64,000 nt of DNA from Liolophura sinensis (Eukaryota > Mollusca > Polyplacophora > Chitonida > Chitonidae). The stretch covers positions 8,120,281-8,184,280 of the forward strand of contig NC_088301.1 of assembly GCF_032854445.1 (NCBI RefSeq), written 5' to 3'. Of the stretch, positions 44,285 through 56,003 are shown piece after piece. Each line of letters opens with the position of its first letter. Position 1 is the stretch's first letter. Position numbers and translations under genes: made by a program. Under the pieces are notes generated by a model. The model was not told the DNA's origin, did not search any database, and saw only the letters and a program-made list of their open reading frames with translations.

Positions 44285-45195
44285 TACAAAGCAACAACAT
44301 CGCCTCTAGTCCTGAACCCTTTGGCCGGAGTGCTTATCTCAGCTGACGGTTTTTTTTATAAACTTTGTTACAATGAGGCCATTCATGGGAATTTTCAATG
44401 TTTTGGCGGCAAAACTGACTGTCTTACAAGTCTGAAGAGCGCGGTATAAGTTTGTTCTTCAGTTCCCCTCAGTATAAGGCCATTACGCTATGTACAGAGA
44501 TATGTTTGTCCACAACGTAGGGAATGGTATTAAAATACCATGGATTGCCTGTTATTGATAGTAGGTGAAAACTAATACATATAATGATTAGATTAAAACA
44601 ATGACATTGACCATGTCAGCTTTATGACAGCATGTGCCATTTTAGTCATTATTGAAAACTTTCGACAGCTACTCTTCATGAGAATTTGCCAACATTGCGT
44701 ACTTTTTTTTAGTTCTTTAGGTGGTTTATGTTTAGTGTGTTTTTTTGGCGTATATGTTGGCCTTGCAATTACTGACACGGACATCCTGTTTGGTTGCCTA
44801 AATTCCTGGAGAAATTACTACATACATACAATGGTGAATTTTAGTACTGTGTACAGCCACGCTGGACTGATATAGAAGTTATCTCCCTTGAAATGAAATG
44901 ACAACACACCTGTACTCAAACATAAGCGTGTGGCAGTATATAGGCCTATGTGTCATATCCAGCACTGCCTTACAGAGCAACGAAATGACCTCCAGTACTA
45001 AATCCATTGACCGAAGTGCTTGTCTAAGCTGACAGTTTTATTTTGAAAACCTTGATGCCACGAAACCATTCATGGGAATTTCCAAAGCCTTGACGGCAAA
45101 ACTGAGAGCCTTCAACGTCAGTGCACCATGTACGGAAACATATTTGTCCAAGACGAAAGGAACGGTATTAAAACATTTCCGTACATGTGATTGAA
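44285..45195. repeat. Diverged local duplication (44285-44545 and 44960-45195)
   Basis: Both segments share, in the same order, GGAGTGCTT/GAAGTGCTTGTCT...AGCTGACAGTTTT, CCATTCATGGGAATTT, GGCAAAACTGA, ATATTTGTCCA and GGAACGGTATTAAAA. They look like an old direct duplication or two copies of one repeat. No coding signal. Confidence 0.6.
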
Positions 45196-45402
45196 GAGAT
45201 AAACACAGACGCTTCTACACCTGTTGCCTTTGCTTCTTTTTCTTCGAGCTTTTCTACAGAGCTCCTACAATAACCTCATCAGATTAGACAGTGACCGCCT
45301 TAAACCCTGAAGCCATTATCTATAGTTACATTGTTACCTGTTTTTGACACCACTCACTCTCTTACTGTATATATGTTGTCTTGTATCTCTGTATGTTCAT
45401 AA

Positions 45403-45445
45403 GGTTTGATAACGGTGTAAGAACCCACATCGAAACGTCGCCAAC
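45403..45445. repeat. Possible remnant of a hammerhead-like or Penelope-type terminal sequence
   Basis: TTTGATAACGGTGTAAGAACCCACATCGAAACGTCG resembles the CTGATGA-hairpin-CGAAACGTC layout seen in ribozyme-bearing retroelement ends. The first conserved box is mutated and no reverse transcriptase is nearby. Confidence 0.3.
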
Positions 45446-45968
45446 ACAATAAATCCAGGAGTTGTTATCCATAAGTAATGCCTCTGTCACTCTATACCAC
45501 CCCAGCTCCTAAATGCCTCTGAAAGAAGTCGGGGAACATTTAATTTGATTTATTCAAAATTATATGACATACAAAAATGATTGAAGGTAAAAACAACAAA
45601 AATACAATAAGATCACGAAAAAGCATGAAATAATGACGGAATAAAGCTCTTAAAGAGCTTGTACTACCTCATTACAGGAGATTTAATTACATGGCAGGAC
45701 AGTGGACGTGATATAACATATTAGTCAGACAGTTATCCTTTTCTTAAAATAGTGCGCCTTAGTAAATAGAACATCGTGTGTGGAAAATACCAGCCTAACT
45801 GTAAGATAAGTTATTAATCTGTATTTGTTAAATGATACATGAAAAGGTACTGTGAAACGGAGATTATGGTTTTAAGGAAAATTAAAGAGATAACAAAAAA
45901 GGAAATTTCTTTCAATTTTTGTGCCTTTTTTATATTTCTTGATAACTCCTCTATTTTATGCATATTGG

Positions 45969-46615
45969 CTTCCCCGAGGCCTGGTCCCTGCTGGTGGACT
46001 AAACATCCTCGAGGCCTGGTCCCCGCTGGTGGACTAAGCCTTCCCAAGGCCTGATCCCTGCTGGTGGACTAAGCATCCCCGAGGCCTGATCCCTGCTGGT
46101 GGACTAAGCATCCCCGAGGTCTGGTCCCTCTGGTGGACAACGTCCTCGAATCTTGGTCCCTGATAATGGGTTAAGCGTCCTCGAGTCCTGGTCCCTGCTG
46201 GTGGACTATGCGTCCTCTAGGCCTGACGGTAGACTATGCGTCCTGGAGTCCTGATCCCTGCTGGTGGACTAGGTGTCCCCGATGCCTGGTCCCTGCTGAT
46301 GGAGTAAGCGTCATCGAGTCCTGGTCCCTGGTAATGGACTAAGAATCCCCGAGTCTTGGTCCACGCTGGTGGACTAAACATCCCGGAGGCCTGGTCCCTG
46401 TGGATGGACTAAGCATGCCCGAGGCTTGGTCCCTGCTATAGGACTAAGCATCTCTAAGGCCTTTTCCCTGCTACTGAACTAAACCTCATCGAGCCCTGCT
46501 CGCTGCTGGTGGACTAAGCATCCCCGAGGCCTGGTCTCTGCTTGTGGGTTAAGCCACAAGTATGCCCCAGGCCCCTGCTGTTGGACTAAGCATCCTCGAG
46601 ACCTGGTCCCTTCGC
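45969..46615. repeat. 35-bp minisatellite, ~18 copies
   Basis: The unit is close to CATCCCCGAGGCCTGGTCCC followed by TGCTGGTGGACTAAG. Copies diverge progressively towards the right; some units are shortened. Confidence 0.92.
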
Positions 46616-46711
46616 ATTGATTTAATGGCATTGTATGTAAGGTGGGATGACCAGTGACGTCTCATTTATTGCAATTATCCTCAGGATATTCATTTTTCTT
46701 ACCTAATTCTG

Positions 46712-46895
46712 CGTATGCCATGGTGCTAGAGGGCGTGAATTTAGCTAATTTGCAAGCATTTACATGAACAGTTAGATTAAAATCCTAAGTAATGTAAACT
46801 GAGAAGAGGCCGTATTTCACCGGTTAGGTGTGACAATTTAATACCAACTTTCATCCTGGCATCGCTGGTTTGGTTTTTACTCTTTGGTTTGTGCT
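46712..46895. repeat. Dispersed repeat, copy 2
   Basis: Matches 23078-23262 in order: CCATGGTGCTAGAGGGCGTG, CCGTATTTCACCGGTTAGG, then GGTTTGGTTTTTACTC. Confidence 0.6.
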
Positions 46896-49010
46896 GTAAA
46901 GTAGAATTCTGCTGCTTAACTCAGTATGCCCCAGGCCCGTTCTGATTTTAATACACTGGCGTCAAACATTCCTTGCACCTTTAAATCATGGAAAACTGTT
47001 GACTGCTTCTCTTTGGATGAATCCGTCTAAATTTCTTAAGTTATATGCTTTTTTTTTTATTTATATGCATGTTTAAGATAACACTGATAAAGGTGTATAT
47101 CATAATATATATACATATATACTTGACAAATTTTAAATGACCCACTACTTGTTAAGTGATTGTTCACATCTTTTACTGGCAGGATTGGCATTCGTCTGTG
47201 ATATTGTCGGACTGCATAGAAACAACATGTATTTTTTCACTCCTGACAGAAACATTTATTTACAAAAAAAACCTTTCACATTAAAATTCTTTGTCAATTG
47301 TAAAGTTATTTATTTTTTGTACGCCATAAACATGCTCATGCGAAATTCCCATATTCTGAAATATTCAGAGAAATGAAGAAAACCGGAGAGAACTGGATTT
47401 GAATAGACAAACGTTTTAGGTGTGATTTTCCAGCCAATTTGTCTGCCCAGTGAACCCATTAGACGACATGGATATTCAGTCAAGACATTTTGACGAATGT
47501 AAAGTCACAATGACTTTTAACTAAAAGTCATAACTTTTAACTTTTTATTGGTTATATTTCTTTCCTTAACTTTTTGTTTGCGCCGTAAAGGTAATGTTTG
47601 TGCAGGGTGATATATGAACGATTTTGCACGTAAATCCTTGTAGATTACAATGTGATTGTACTACGTGCAATACAATTTTTGGCCACAAAGTCAGATCTAT
47701 GGGTTTGTTTCATTTTGCAAGTAAGCTGAGGTCAAATTATATGATATCAGCACTGCTTGTTAGAAAATCTAAAAAAAATTATTTTACTCAATAAAACCTT
47801 GGTCTAATTTTGGAAAAACAGCTTAATTTACTTTAGAGTTGCTTTCTTTAATGGTTTCACCATGTCAACAATTCGCTTGTTACCATGGTTGGCTTGTAAA
47901 AATACTTCTATGTACGACATCTATTTCGAAAATCTCGCTTTTACCGATAATTTAAAAGGGTGGTGGGAGCTCTTATATACCGAGAGTGGACACGGATATA
48001 CGGTCTAACCGCGCATGTCACGTGATAACTATTTCTATCACAAGACATCGAGCTTATACGGTTATGAAAGCTTTTAACTTGTTAATGTCAGGTAGAAACG
48101 TTAGTTAGTTTGAAATATATATACGGGGGTACTATGTATACCGGGGGAAATGTGGGTCATGGCATGTGATTGTGGCAATCGGAGTGGAATAAGCATGCAG
48201 GGATTTGCCAATGAGCTACAGGCTACGGCATGGAGAGTAAAACCAGACAGTCGACGCAGTGATGACGTTGTGACGACAAATGGTCACACGAAATCGCAGA
48301 AATCTGCCTTCTTAAACCTCCGCTTTAACGTCAGAATTTCACTTTAGCTGTTCAAGTAAATCCTTACATAGTAGAAATTTATACACTCTCTTCACCATAT
48401 ATTTAGTAGAATTAGGTAAAACAAAATGCAGTGATATTTAATACAACATGCATGTTAGACGACACTGGTCTAAAATTACTCAAATGCTGTGTTGTCATTA
48501 GTTTTCATAAACAATAACATGGGAACAATGCAAAGGATAAGGACCCGGTTACGCACTGTAATGTTATCTGCCAATCGCGCTGTTTGTTTTGAAATATAAA
48601 CCGTCATTGGTTATAAAAACCAAATGAAATGTTTGGGCATCATTACTTTTATAATTGTCTTCACGTCTTTCATACATGAACAAATTTGCCATCTCTACTC
48701 TTTATCATCTACACGATTCTCCTGAGACCTGCTTCGTGCAGTCATTGGCAAACCCATGCCAGGTTCATTTTTCTAGAACTCTACCGAAGCATCGGTAAAA
48801 CCCATCACATAGTGTCGCCTCATTGTGACAAATTGCCCGACGTGTGGAGCGCAAATGAAACCAGGGCAACCTCTCTGACCATATGGCGGAGTTATATCCG
48901 CCAAAGTACACAATTAAATAAATAACACTGTCCCCTGCGTTTTTGACGTTAGTGGCAAGTTAAACAAAATCGGAAATGTCACAAAGCAACAATGCTTAGT
49001 GCATGTATAC

Positions 49011-49013
49011 AAA

Positions 49014-49076
<63 letters not shown>
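49011..49076. repeat. (AAAT)n microsatellite
   Basis: About 16 perfect AAAT units; possibly an expanded SINE tail, though no SINE body is next to it. Confidence 0.97.
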
Positions 49077-50081
49077 CAAGCGAATGGATTGTGAGCTTGA
49101 TATCAACACTATGCGTAGTCCAAATATAAATAAATCCAATCCAGAAAATGTGCATTACTTCAATGTGAAAAAAAAGGAATGCGTCCTGAGTTGCGCTCAC
49201 AGCTAATCTTGATTAATAAAGAATAATACTCTATTTGTTCAAGATAAGTAGGAAGTACTTACTTAGTAATGCTGATGTTTTCTGAGATGCAAACAATCAA
49301 TTGCATGGGAAGATGTTTGATACCACTTATATTATCTGTTTCATTATTTCTACTGGGTGTTGGCGAATCTTTTGACAGTCATGTATTACGAGAGAGCAAT
49401 GGTCATTCCGACAAAGCTGAACTGTAATCGTGTAGTGCCCAAAGCAACTAACCATTACGCTGGTGGACAAATTAAACGGACTTCGACATGAGTGCATTAT
49501 TAGCTGGAAGGTACATTGTCCTAGTCAGAGAAGAAATGGGTAATTATCCAATAGGACCAATAGTCGCTTTTACACAAAGAGCATTCAGACTGTAATAAGC
49601 CATATCCACAGGTACCATTACATGGTATTTTCGTCGGCCTGTGTATAATTACAACTAAATCACAATCGCCTATATAACGGTAAAAACACCATAGATATTT
49701 CAGCAAATTTATACTTCTTTTTCTGCACAAAATAATCTGTGCGAAATAACAGCAGGGATTGCAAAAAAAAAAAAAAAAGGAAAAGCAAAAAGAAAGGAGA
49801 AAAAGAAAAGCACCACCAAATACTGTGGCTACCCAAGAAACGCGTGAAAGAAGTGGTGTCACGCAGTGAAAGATCTTTGAAAACCTGTATAAGCCAAGTG
49901 ATGCCAAGGTCAGTGCTCTTTGCCAGTTTTAACTCATTAATGTAAGTACCAATGCACTGCGATCAGCCGAGAAAGCAGACAATTTAATCTACCAGCCTTC
50001 TACCTTGTTCTCTTCACAACTCATTGCTTTCGTCAGTGTGAAGCTGAGCAGAACGTGTCTTCATCTCTACTGCATGCATGG

Positions 50082-50082
<1 letters not shown>

Positions 50083-50131
<49 letters not shown>

Positions 50132-50240
50132 ATGAGCTTATGTGTGTATGTATGTATGTATGTATGTATGTATGTATGAGTTTATGTATGTATGTATGTA
50201 GGTATGTATGTATGAGTTTATGTGTGTATGTATGTATGCT
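50083..50240. repeat. (GT)n and (GTAT)n compound microsatellite
   Basis: About 14 GT units followed by many GTAT units interrupted by GAGTTTATGT. The Cys/Val/Met-rich open frame across it is an artefact. Confidence 0.97.
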
Positions 50241-50887
50241 TTGGGTTTACCGACGAGGAGTCATTATATGACTAAATCTATAGGAGCCTGCGCTGGGGAT
50301 GTCAACCATGACATCTCTGCGGGCGCCACTGAGAGTAACTAAGACTTACAAAAATGCCTCAAAAATGGGAACAAAAAGCTTTCTTTTTTGGCCTCATTTT
50401 CTTCATGTCCCCTAAATCCATAGTCTTCAGAGTTCCTTTTCTTGTATTTTTACATCAGAAATGGCTCCGTGAATTGGGCGACAGTGTTGTTTTTCGACCA
50501 CGATCACGAAGAAGAAGGAGACAAAGCGATATCTTTCATGGAAGATGTATTAATAATTTTCAAGATAATAATGGTGAAAAACACACACGGAAACCAACGA
50601 TACATTCTCGAAAGCTTTGACCATGTTCTTTATCCCCCTGATTGATATTTTTGAACAATTATGGTATACTACAAGGTTGAAAAATACTTGTATTTATTTA
50701 ACTGTTTTGGATTATATAGTGTACAAAAAGCGATTAAAAAGTGACATGTTTCAGGGCATACATATCATAATCCATATGATAAATTTTAGTTTATGTAACG
50801 TTGTGCAGAAAAACGCATTGTGTAGTGGAAATAAGCTAATAATTGCCACCTGTGATGGAACTTTGATGCATGTACGAAAGGATATTT

Positions 50888-51144
50888 CACTCAAAAAATT
50901 AATGTGTTAAATTTGACAGAAAGTCAGTTATCTGAGTGATGCTATAATGTATTTTGCTATTGCAGCGGATTGTTCCGTTAAATATAACACACATATTCTC
51001 TTAATTCAACATAACAATGTTATTAGAGTAACGGGATATTATGTTGAATGTGACACAATGTTGTGTTATAATGTAACAGAATACATTCTAACATCACTCA
51101 GACAACAGATTTTCTGTTAAATTTAACAGACTAATATTTTGTGT
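50888..51144. mobile_element. Palindromic MITE-like element 1, copy B
   Basis: Same element as 36144-36401. It begins CACTCAAAAAATTAATGTG and has the internal CTATTGCAGC and TTAATTCAACATAA stretches. The inverted right arm has the reverse complement TACACAAAATATTAGTCTGTTAAATTTAACAG. Confidence 0.85.
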
Positions 51145-52293
51145 ACTGTTGTCGGGAATTTCACAAATGTACTAATTGTTTTCAGTTAAGCTTTAAATCC
51201 CGTTTAATCAAACTAAAATGCTGAGCGGTCTAAACTAGAATATCCTCTGTTTGCTTTTGTACTGTCGTCTATCAGAAAGTTTGTCCTATACTTGATAAGC
51301 TGTACACAGCATATATCTATGTACGGTCACCACAATGACTACAGGTTGCCACATAGTACCGTGCAGTCTTAAAACTTATTTACACGCCAGTACTGATTAG
51401 TGAACGCACCATAATGCACGAATACTACACAGTACTGTGTGGTTCACAATTTCTGTGTGCTCTTTGAAACATCCCTCGTTTTCTAGTTGAATATTTTTTG
51501 TTGAGTTGCCATTACATGTGAAATTTTGAACAGCTTTTGCACAGTACTGGCCAGTTTTTAGATTTTTGTGATCGATTTTTGTGATCGACATTGAGAAAGA
51601 CAACAGCAATATTTCTGAAACAAAAGCCGTAAAACTGTAAATACATAGATAAATATAAAGCGCCGTAAGTAAATATGCATGGATTAGGTATAGAATGACG
51701 TTTTTATAAGGGAACAGTTTTCGAAACTGATCATTTTATGGTAAATAAATGTATCATTAGTTTGATATATTGGCCAGACAATGGTATCATTTTTGTTAAT
51801 TATCCCCTTCTGAGATTAGATGAAGGTTTTAATTGTCCTAAATAGAACAAATGAAAGAATGTCCCAGCATGGGAAAGTTAGATATATCCGTAAACACTCT
51901 CAGAAGCCATGACGATGAAAGCATTGCTCTGTTGTATTGGTTACGCACCCCTGTGGACGGACAGCCATATATGTTCTACACCGGAACCATCTCCAACATG
52001 TCCAAAGAAAAAAATATCCGGAGAGTCGTCAGGGATCACGAAACCATTGTCTACATCAGGAATATCCCACAACCCTGGAGCAGAAAACAAAACAACATCA
52101 ATGACCGGGCAATAAACGATTAGCTCTTATTTACAAAATCAATTCCGATTTGCCCGTCGGCAATTATAAATTTAGCGATGGTTGGTTTGACGGGGACTTG
52201 GCGGTTTTCCTTTGACTTCGTTCGCTCGTGTAATTGGATTTTTTGAAGTTCCGGTAGACTGTAGAGATAATGAATCCGGCCAAAAATGGCACG

Positions 52294-52493
52294 NNNNNNN
52301 NNNNNNNNNNNNNNNNNNNNNNNNNNNNNNNNNNNNNNNNNNNNNNNNNNNNNNNNNNNNNNNNNNNNNNNNNNNNNNNNNNNNNNNNNNNNNNNNNNNN
52401 NNNNNNNNNNNNNNNNNNNNNNNNNNNNNNNNNNNNNNNNNNNNNNNNNNNNNNNNNNNNNNNNNNNNNNNNNNNNNNNNNNNNNNNNNNNNN
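52294..52493. other. Assembly gap (200 N)
   Basis: Exactly 200 N, a placeholder length. The bases on each side are nearly identical (GGCCAAAAATGGCACG before, GGCCAAAAATGGCGCG after), so the gap probably closes on a repeat or an unmerged overlap. Confidence 0.98.
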
Positions 52494-53639
52494 GGCCAAA
52501 AATGGCGCGTTGGTGTCAGGCTCAATCGATAAAACCACTGAATTATTCCATTTCATCACCTTTAGTAATAAACCGAAGTCAGCAGGTGCGTGGTACTGTC
52601 ACAGCGTCATTAATGTACCGTTACTCTAACTGTTTGACCTTTTAATTAACTTTAATCAGTACTTCACGACAGCGTTTTTATTCTCACTTTCGATTTAGTG
52701 AAGACCTTAAGGGAAAGTACATATCTGAGGTGACAATCCAGACGAAAAAATCATAACGTGACTTTGTTTTTACTGTGTGAATTCAGTGAGTCAGTGAGTC
52801 AAAGCAAGGCACTGTATGATGCAACGATTTGCTGCAGTTTGTTACTCTTAGTTCATATCATTTAACAAAGTGCATGAAACACCTTGAACTTAAGTTTGCT
52901 TTAAAGGAAAGTCCCAGATAAAAATATTGTAAAACCGACAAGCACTACACAAGGATATCTGATGCACAAATAATAAATTTGTAAATTGGTATAAGGAAAA
53001 TAGACTAACGGCCATGACTAAATGCCTTAGTGTAAAGAATTCGGCCTGTGGCCAAACGCTTGAGGTGTAGTAAAAAGATTTTTCTGCAGGAAAAAAACGA
53101 CTTCTTTGAAAAAAGATCCACGTATTCACCCTTCTTCTAAGATATATAGGCCTTCTTACATATGGTCTCAAAACGAAAGACTTTGTAGTGGCTGTCAGTA
53201 AGATATATCCGAATTTTGCTCTGTATGGTGAACACCAGAGTAAAAAGCAGACTTTTAACATTTAAAATATAAATCACTAAGTATTTTACCAATGTAAGTC
53301 ATCACTACTCCCAATGGATCGACATTTATTGTGATGTCAGGTGACGAAGGCTAAATATTGTTTCATATATATATTGATTTTCTGACGTAATCAATCTGTC
53401 TGCACTTAGCAAGTGTAATCATTCATACAGTCTGGGCTTTGTGTTCAATACAACAAATCACTCAGGCATATACAATTCAGTATATTAGCCCTCATCAAGA
53501 AGTGAGATGTGACTATAAGACTTTTATGAAAAATGAATTCAGAATTATAATTGGCAGACTAAAGTTCCACATTCTTTATATTCCCTTTATTACTATGCGA
53601 TAGGCTGACTGCTTGTTTTTCGCGACTTTACCTGGGTCA

Positions 53640-53896
53640 GTCCGTTAACGGCGCGTCGTTTGATCTTAGCTCCTATCAACCACTCCCTCTCTCCCCACCA
53701 GGCCCACTCCACAGGCTTGGGTCGATACATTCCGGATACACCATACTTATTCAATTGATGTCGTTAACCTCCTCGGTGACAAGTTGCCATTATTCCATAC
53801 ACTTAATGAGACTGTCTATGCGAACACACTAGTGTCTCTTCGCTCCCAGCATCCACTCGAGAACATTCACCTGGGAGTCTTTAACAAAGAAAACAG
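53640..53896 (+). other. Possible 5' UTR exon of the GPCR gene
   Basis: A comparatively GC-rich, non-repetitive stretch ends in GAAAACAG/GTAGGG, a good donor context. The first coding exon of the GPCR is preceded by an acceptor, so an upstream non-coding exon is expected; this is the best candidate I see. No initiation signal is recognisable. Confidence 0.25.
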
Positions 53897-54230
53897 GTAG
53901 GGTTTAACATTTTCTTATAGTTTATGAGTTTATCTTCGTTAGATGTTGTGTTTCTTTTTGCACTCTAAAAAGACAGTAGCACTTAACGCTTTCAAACAGA
54001 GTGGTCAGTTGTTTTCGACATGATAGTTAAAATATAAATACTTATCAAACTTATATGCGATGCATGTACAGCAGCATTGAACTGATATTATATGTAACAA
54101 GTCCTTTTTCGATTTTCGTATAAGACAAAACCTAGTATGCATGTTTAATTTTACAATGGGAACATCATTTCTCTCCTGGCTTCCATCCTCGTTGCAAGCA
54201 AAATAATTTTGCGTGTGTAGAAGCGTTAAC

Positions 54231-54290
54231 ATTTATTTATTTACTTATTTGTTTGATTGGTGTTTTACGTGCCGTACTCAAGAATACGTT
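54231..54290 (-). repeat. SINE family A 3' end
   Basis: TTTATTTATTTACTTATTTGTTTGATTGGTGTTTTACGTGCCGTACTCAAGAATA only; the rest of the element is absent. Confidence 0.8.
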
Positions 54291-54878
54291 CACACTGTGC
54301 AAGTTGTTAATGTATTAAACAGTACATAACATAAAACATTATAATAGCCCAAAGAGAAAGGTAGCAAAGAGCTGTGTTCAGAAACTCTTTAAATTGCGTG
54401 TTTTTTTCTTTCCCTTTTTCTAAAAACACGAAATTCCACAAAGGCAGTTATTTTCTGAGATGGACTTTTGAGATAATTTGTTTTACAGTGGTTTTTGACA
54501 TTATTCTGAACGTCTACAAATTCATTGAAACTCACTGCAATGATTCTAAGGTAAGGTTCATAAAAGATAATGTCATAGAAAATGGCTATTTTCAAGACGC
54601 TCCTGTATAGACAGGGAAGGGGAAATGGTGGGACCTCACATCATTACTTGTATACGCAAAGCCCTAACCTAGCAAAAATTCTAATAAAATAAGTGAAATT
54701 AATTTTGGCCAAAGTTTTCCCCGGCGCTTTGAATGCCGATGGGTTCGTCAAATCGTTTATGTTCATTTAATGATTTATTGATGTCAATTGATGTTTCACG
54801 CTGCTTATGGTGAAGAATATTTCATTTATGAGACGAAAGTTAGACTACTGAATGAATGGACGCAAAAATCGACTAAAA

Positions 54879-55262
54879 TGACACTTATGTCAGATGAAAG
54901 ACCATTAAACAATTTCCGGGAAATTAGTTCAGCTTCTCCCTACTTTTTTTGAATTCCTTCGGAGCTCATTTGGTACCAGTAAAGTTACATTCGTATCTCT
55001 TTTCTTGAAATGGTACTCATCAAGTCCACTAGACAAAATGCAATCATATAGCTCCAGTTGTAGACACAAAAGTCAAGCAGTCTGTGTGTATTAACTTTCT
55101 AAAACCTGAAGTCACAGGTCACAATATTCTGTTTATTGTTTTACATGAAGTTTACTCTGATGAAAATATTCTAAAAAATAAATCGATCTATTTTCCTGGA
55201 GAGTGGTCTTCAGTGGCCTTGCATCTGATATAGACTTCATGCTAGCGTTTTGTTTGGTTTAA
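54879..55262. mobile_element. MITE-like element 2, copy B
   Basis: The left end TATGTCAGATGAAAGACCATTAAACAATTTCCGGG pairs with a right end TTCCTGGAGAGTGG...GCATCTGATATAGACTTCATGCTAG in inverted order, as in the copy at 10376-10836. Confidence 0.55.
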
Positions 55263-55882
55263 GCGAACCCACTGCTTAAACACACTAAGAAAACCACTGC
55301 ACCTCAAAAGATGCTTGGCAAATCTGCTGACGTACGACTGCAGTCAAAGCACCGGGAGTCGGAAGGAAAAACTATATCGTCTTCAAAAATATGAATCGTA
55401 CAGAAACAGCTTTCTTCCTTTTGAACTATAAATGATTTACATAGTTTGCTTGGTATATAGTTGACAATAGACTCAGTTAACAGCTCACATATTTGAAAGT
55501 CACATGCAAAACCCAAAGCATACACACACAAAAACATGTAAACATTACCATTTCTCAGAAGTTCTTATCATCGTCACATCTAATAAAATGAACATACCAT
55601 TAAGAACAAATAGAACAATTGTTTCTGATTTAGTGGTATGAATGTTACCATTAGAGAGTATTAAAAGATAATTTAAGCAGTGTTTTTCTTTAAATGTATT
55701 TATAGAACTTCTTGGCTGAGGTGGTTTCACACATAAACATCCAAGAATAAATTAGTTATGACACACAGTTGAATGTAAGGAGGCAAACTATATGAACCGA
55801 TCTAAACATTAATTAAAACGTTTGATTGTTCCTCTAGGTTTTCAGAGCTAGGTACGTTCGCGATCTTGGCAGAGCGGGAAAA

Positions 55883-56003
55883 ATGAATACCAGACATTCT
55901 ATCATTATACTGATGTCATGTGTATTGTCAGTAACCACAGTCACCGGTATGAAAGCTTCCACCGAAAGGCCCATGGTCATGGACGATGTCATCGACGAAA
56001 TAG
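55883..56003 (+). CDS. GPCR exon 1: signal peptide
   Basis: ATG at 55883 opens a hydrophobic leader followed by MKASTERPMVMDDVIDEI; donor GTATGG, phase 1. A strong acceptor-like tract (ttgttcctctag, then ttttcag) lies 30-45 bp upstream of the ATG. The 5' end of this exon is therefore probably spliced to an upstream non-coding exon. Confidence 0.75.

Larger units (their letters stand above)
41055..55882. other. Intergenic interval between divergent genes
   Basis: Apart from the repeats, the gap and the possible UTR exon listed separately, I find no exon-like series, domain or RNA gene here. The longer open frames are short, lack composition bias and do not connect through splice sites. Stretches with nothing recognisable include 42063-42605, 47050-48960, 51150-52290 and 52510-53600. 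Confidence 0.6.

Noticed and set aside
45969-46615. CRISPR-like regularly spaced repeats (also 6347-6616 and 58318-59325)
   Set aside because: Units are contiguous tandem copies without unique spacers, in a eukaryotic genome with introns and SINEs.
50005-50271. Cys/Val/Met-rich open frame
   Set aside because: Translation of GT and GTAT microsatellites.
51397-51609. 70-codon minus-strand open frame with several Cys and sequons, preceded by an acceptor-like TTTGTTTCAG
   Set aside because: It looked like a possible secreted-peptide exon, but there is no donor in a sensible phase, an internal short duplication is present, and there is no partner exon.
52164-52645. Open frames across the N gap
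   Set aside because: Runs of unknown residues keep these frames open artificially.
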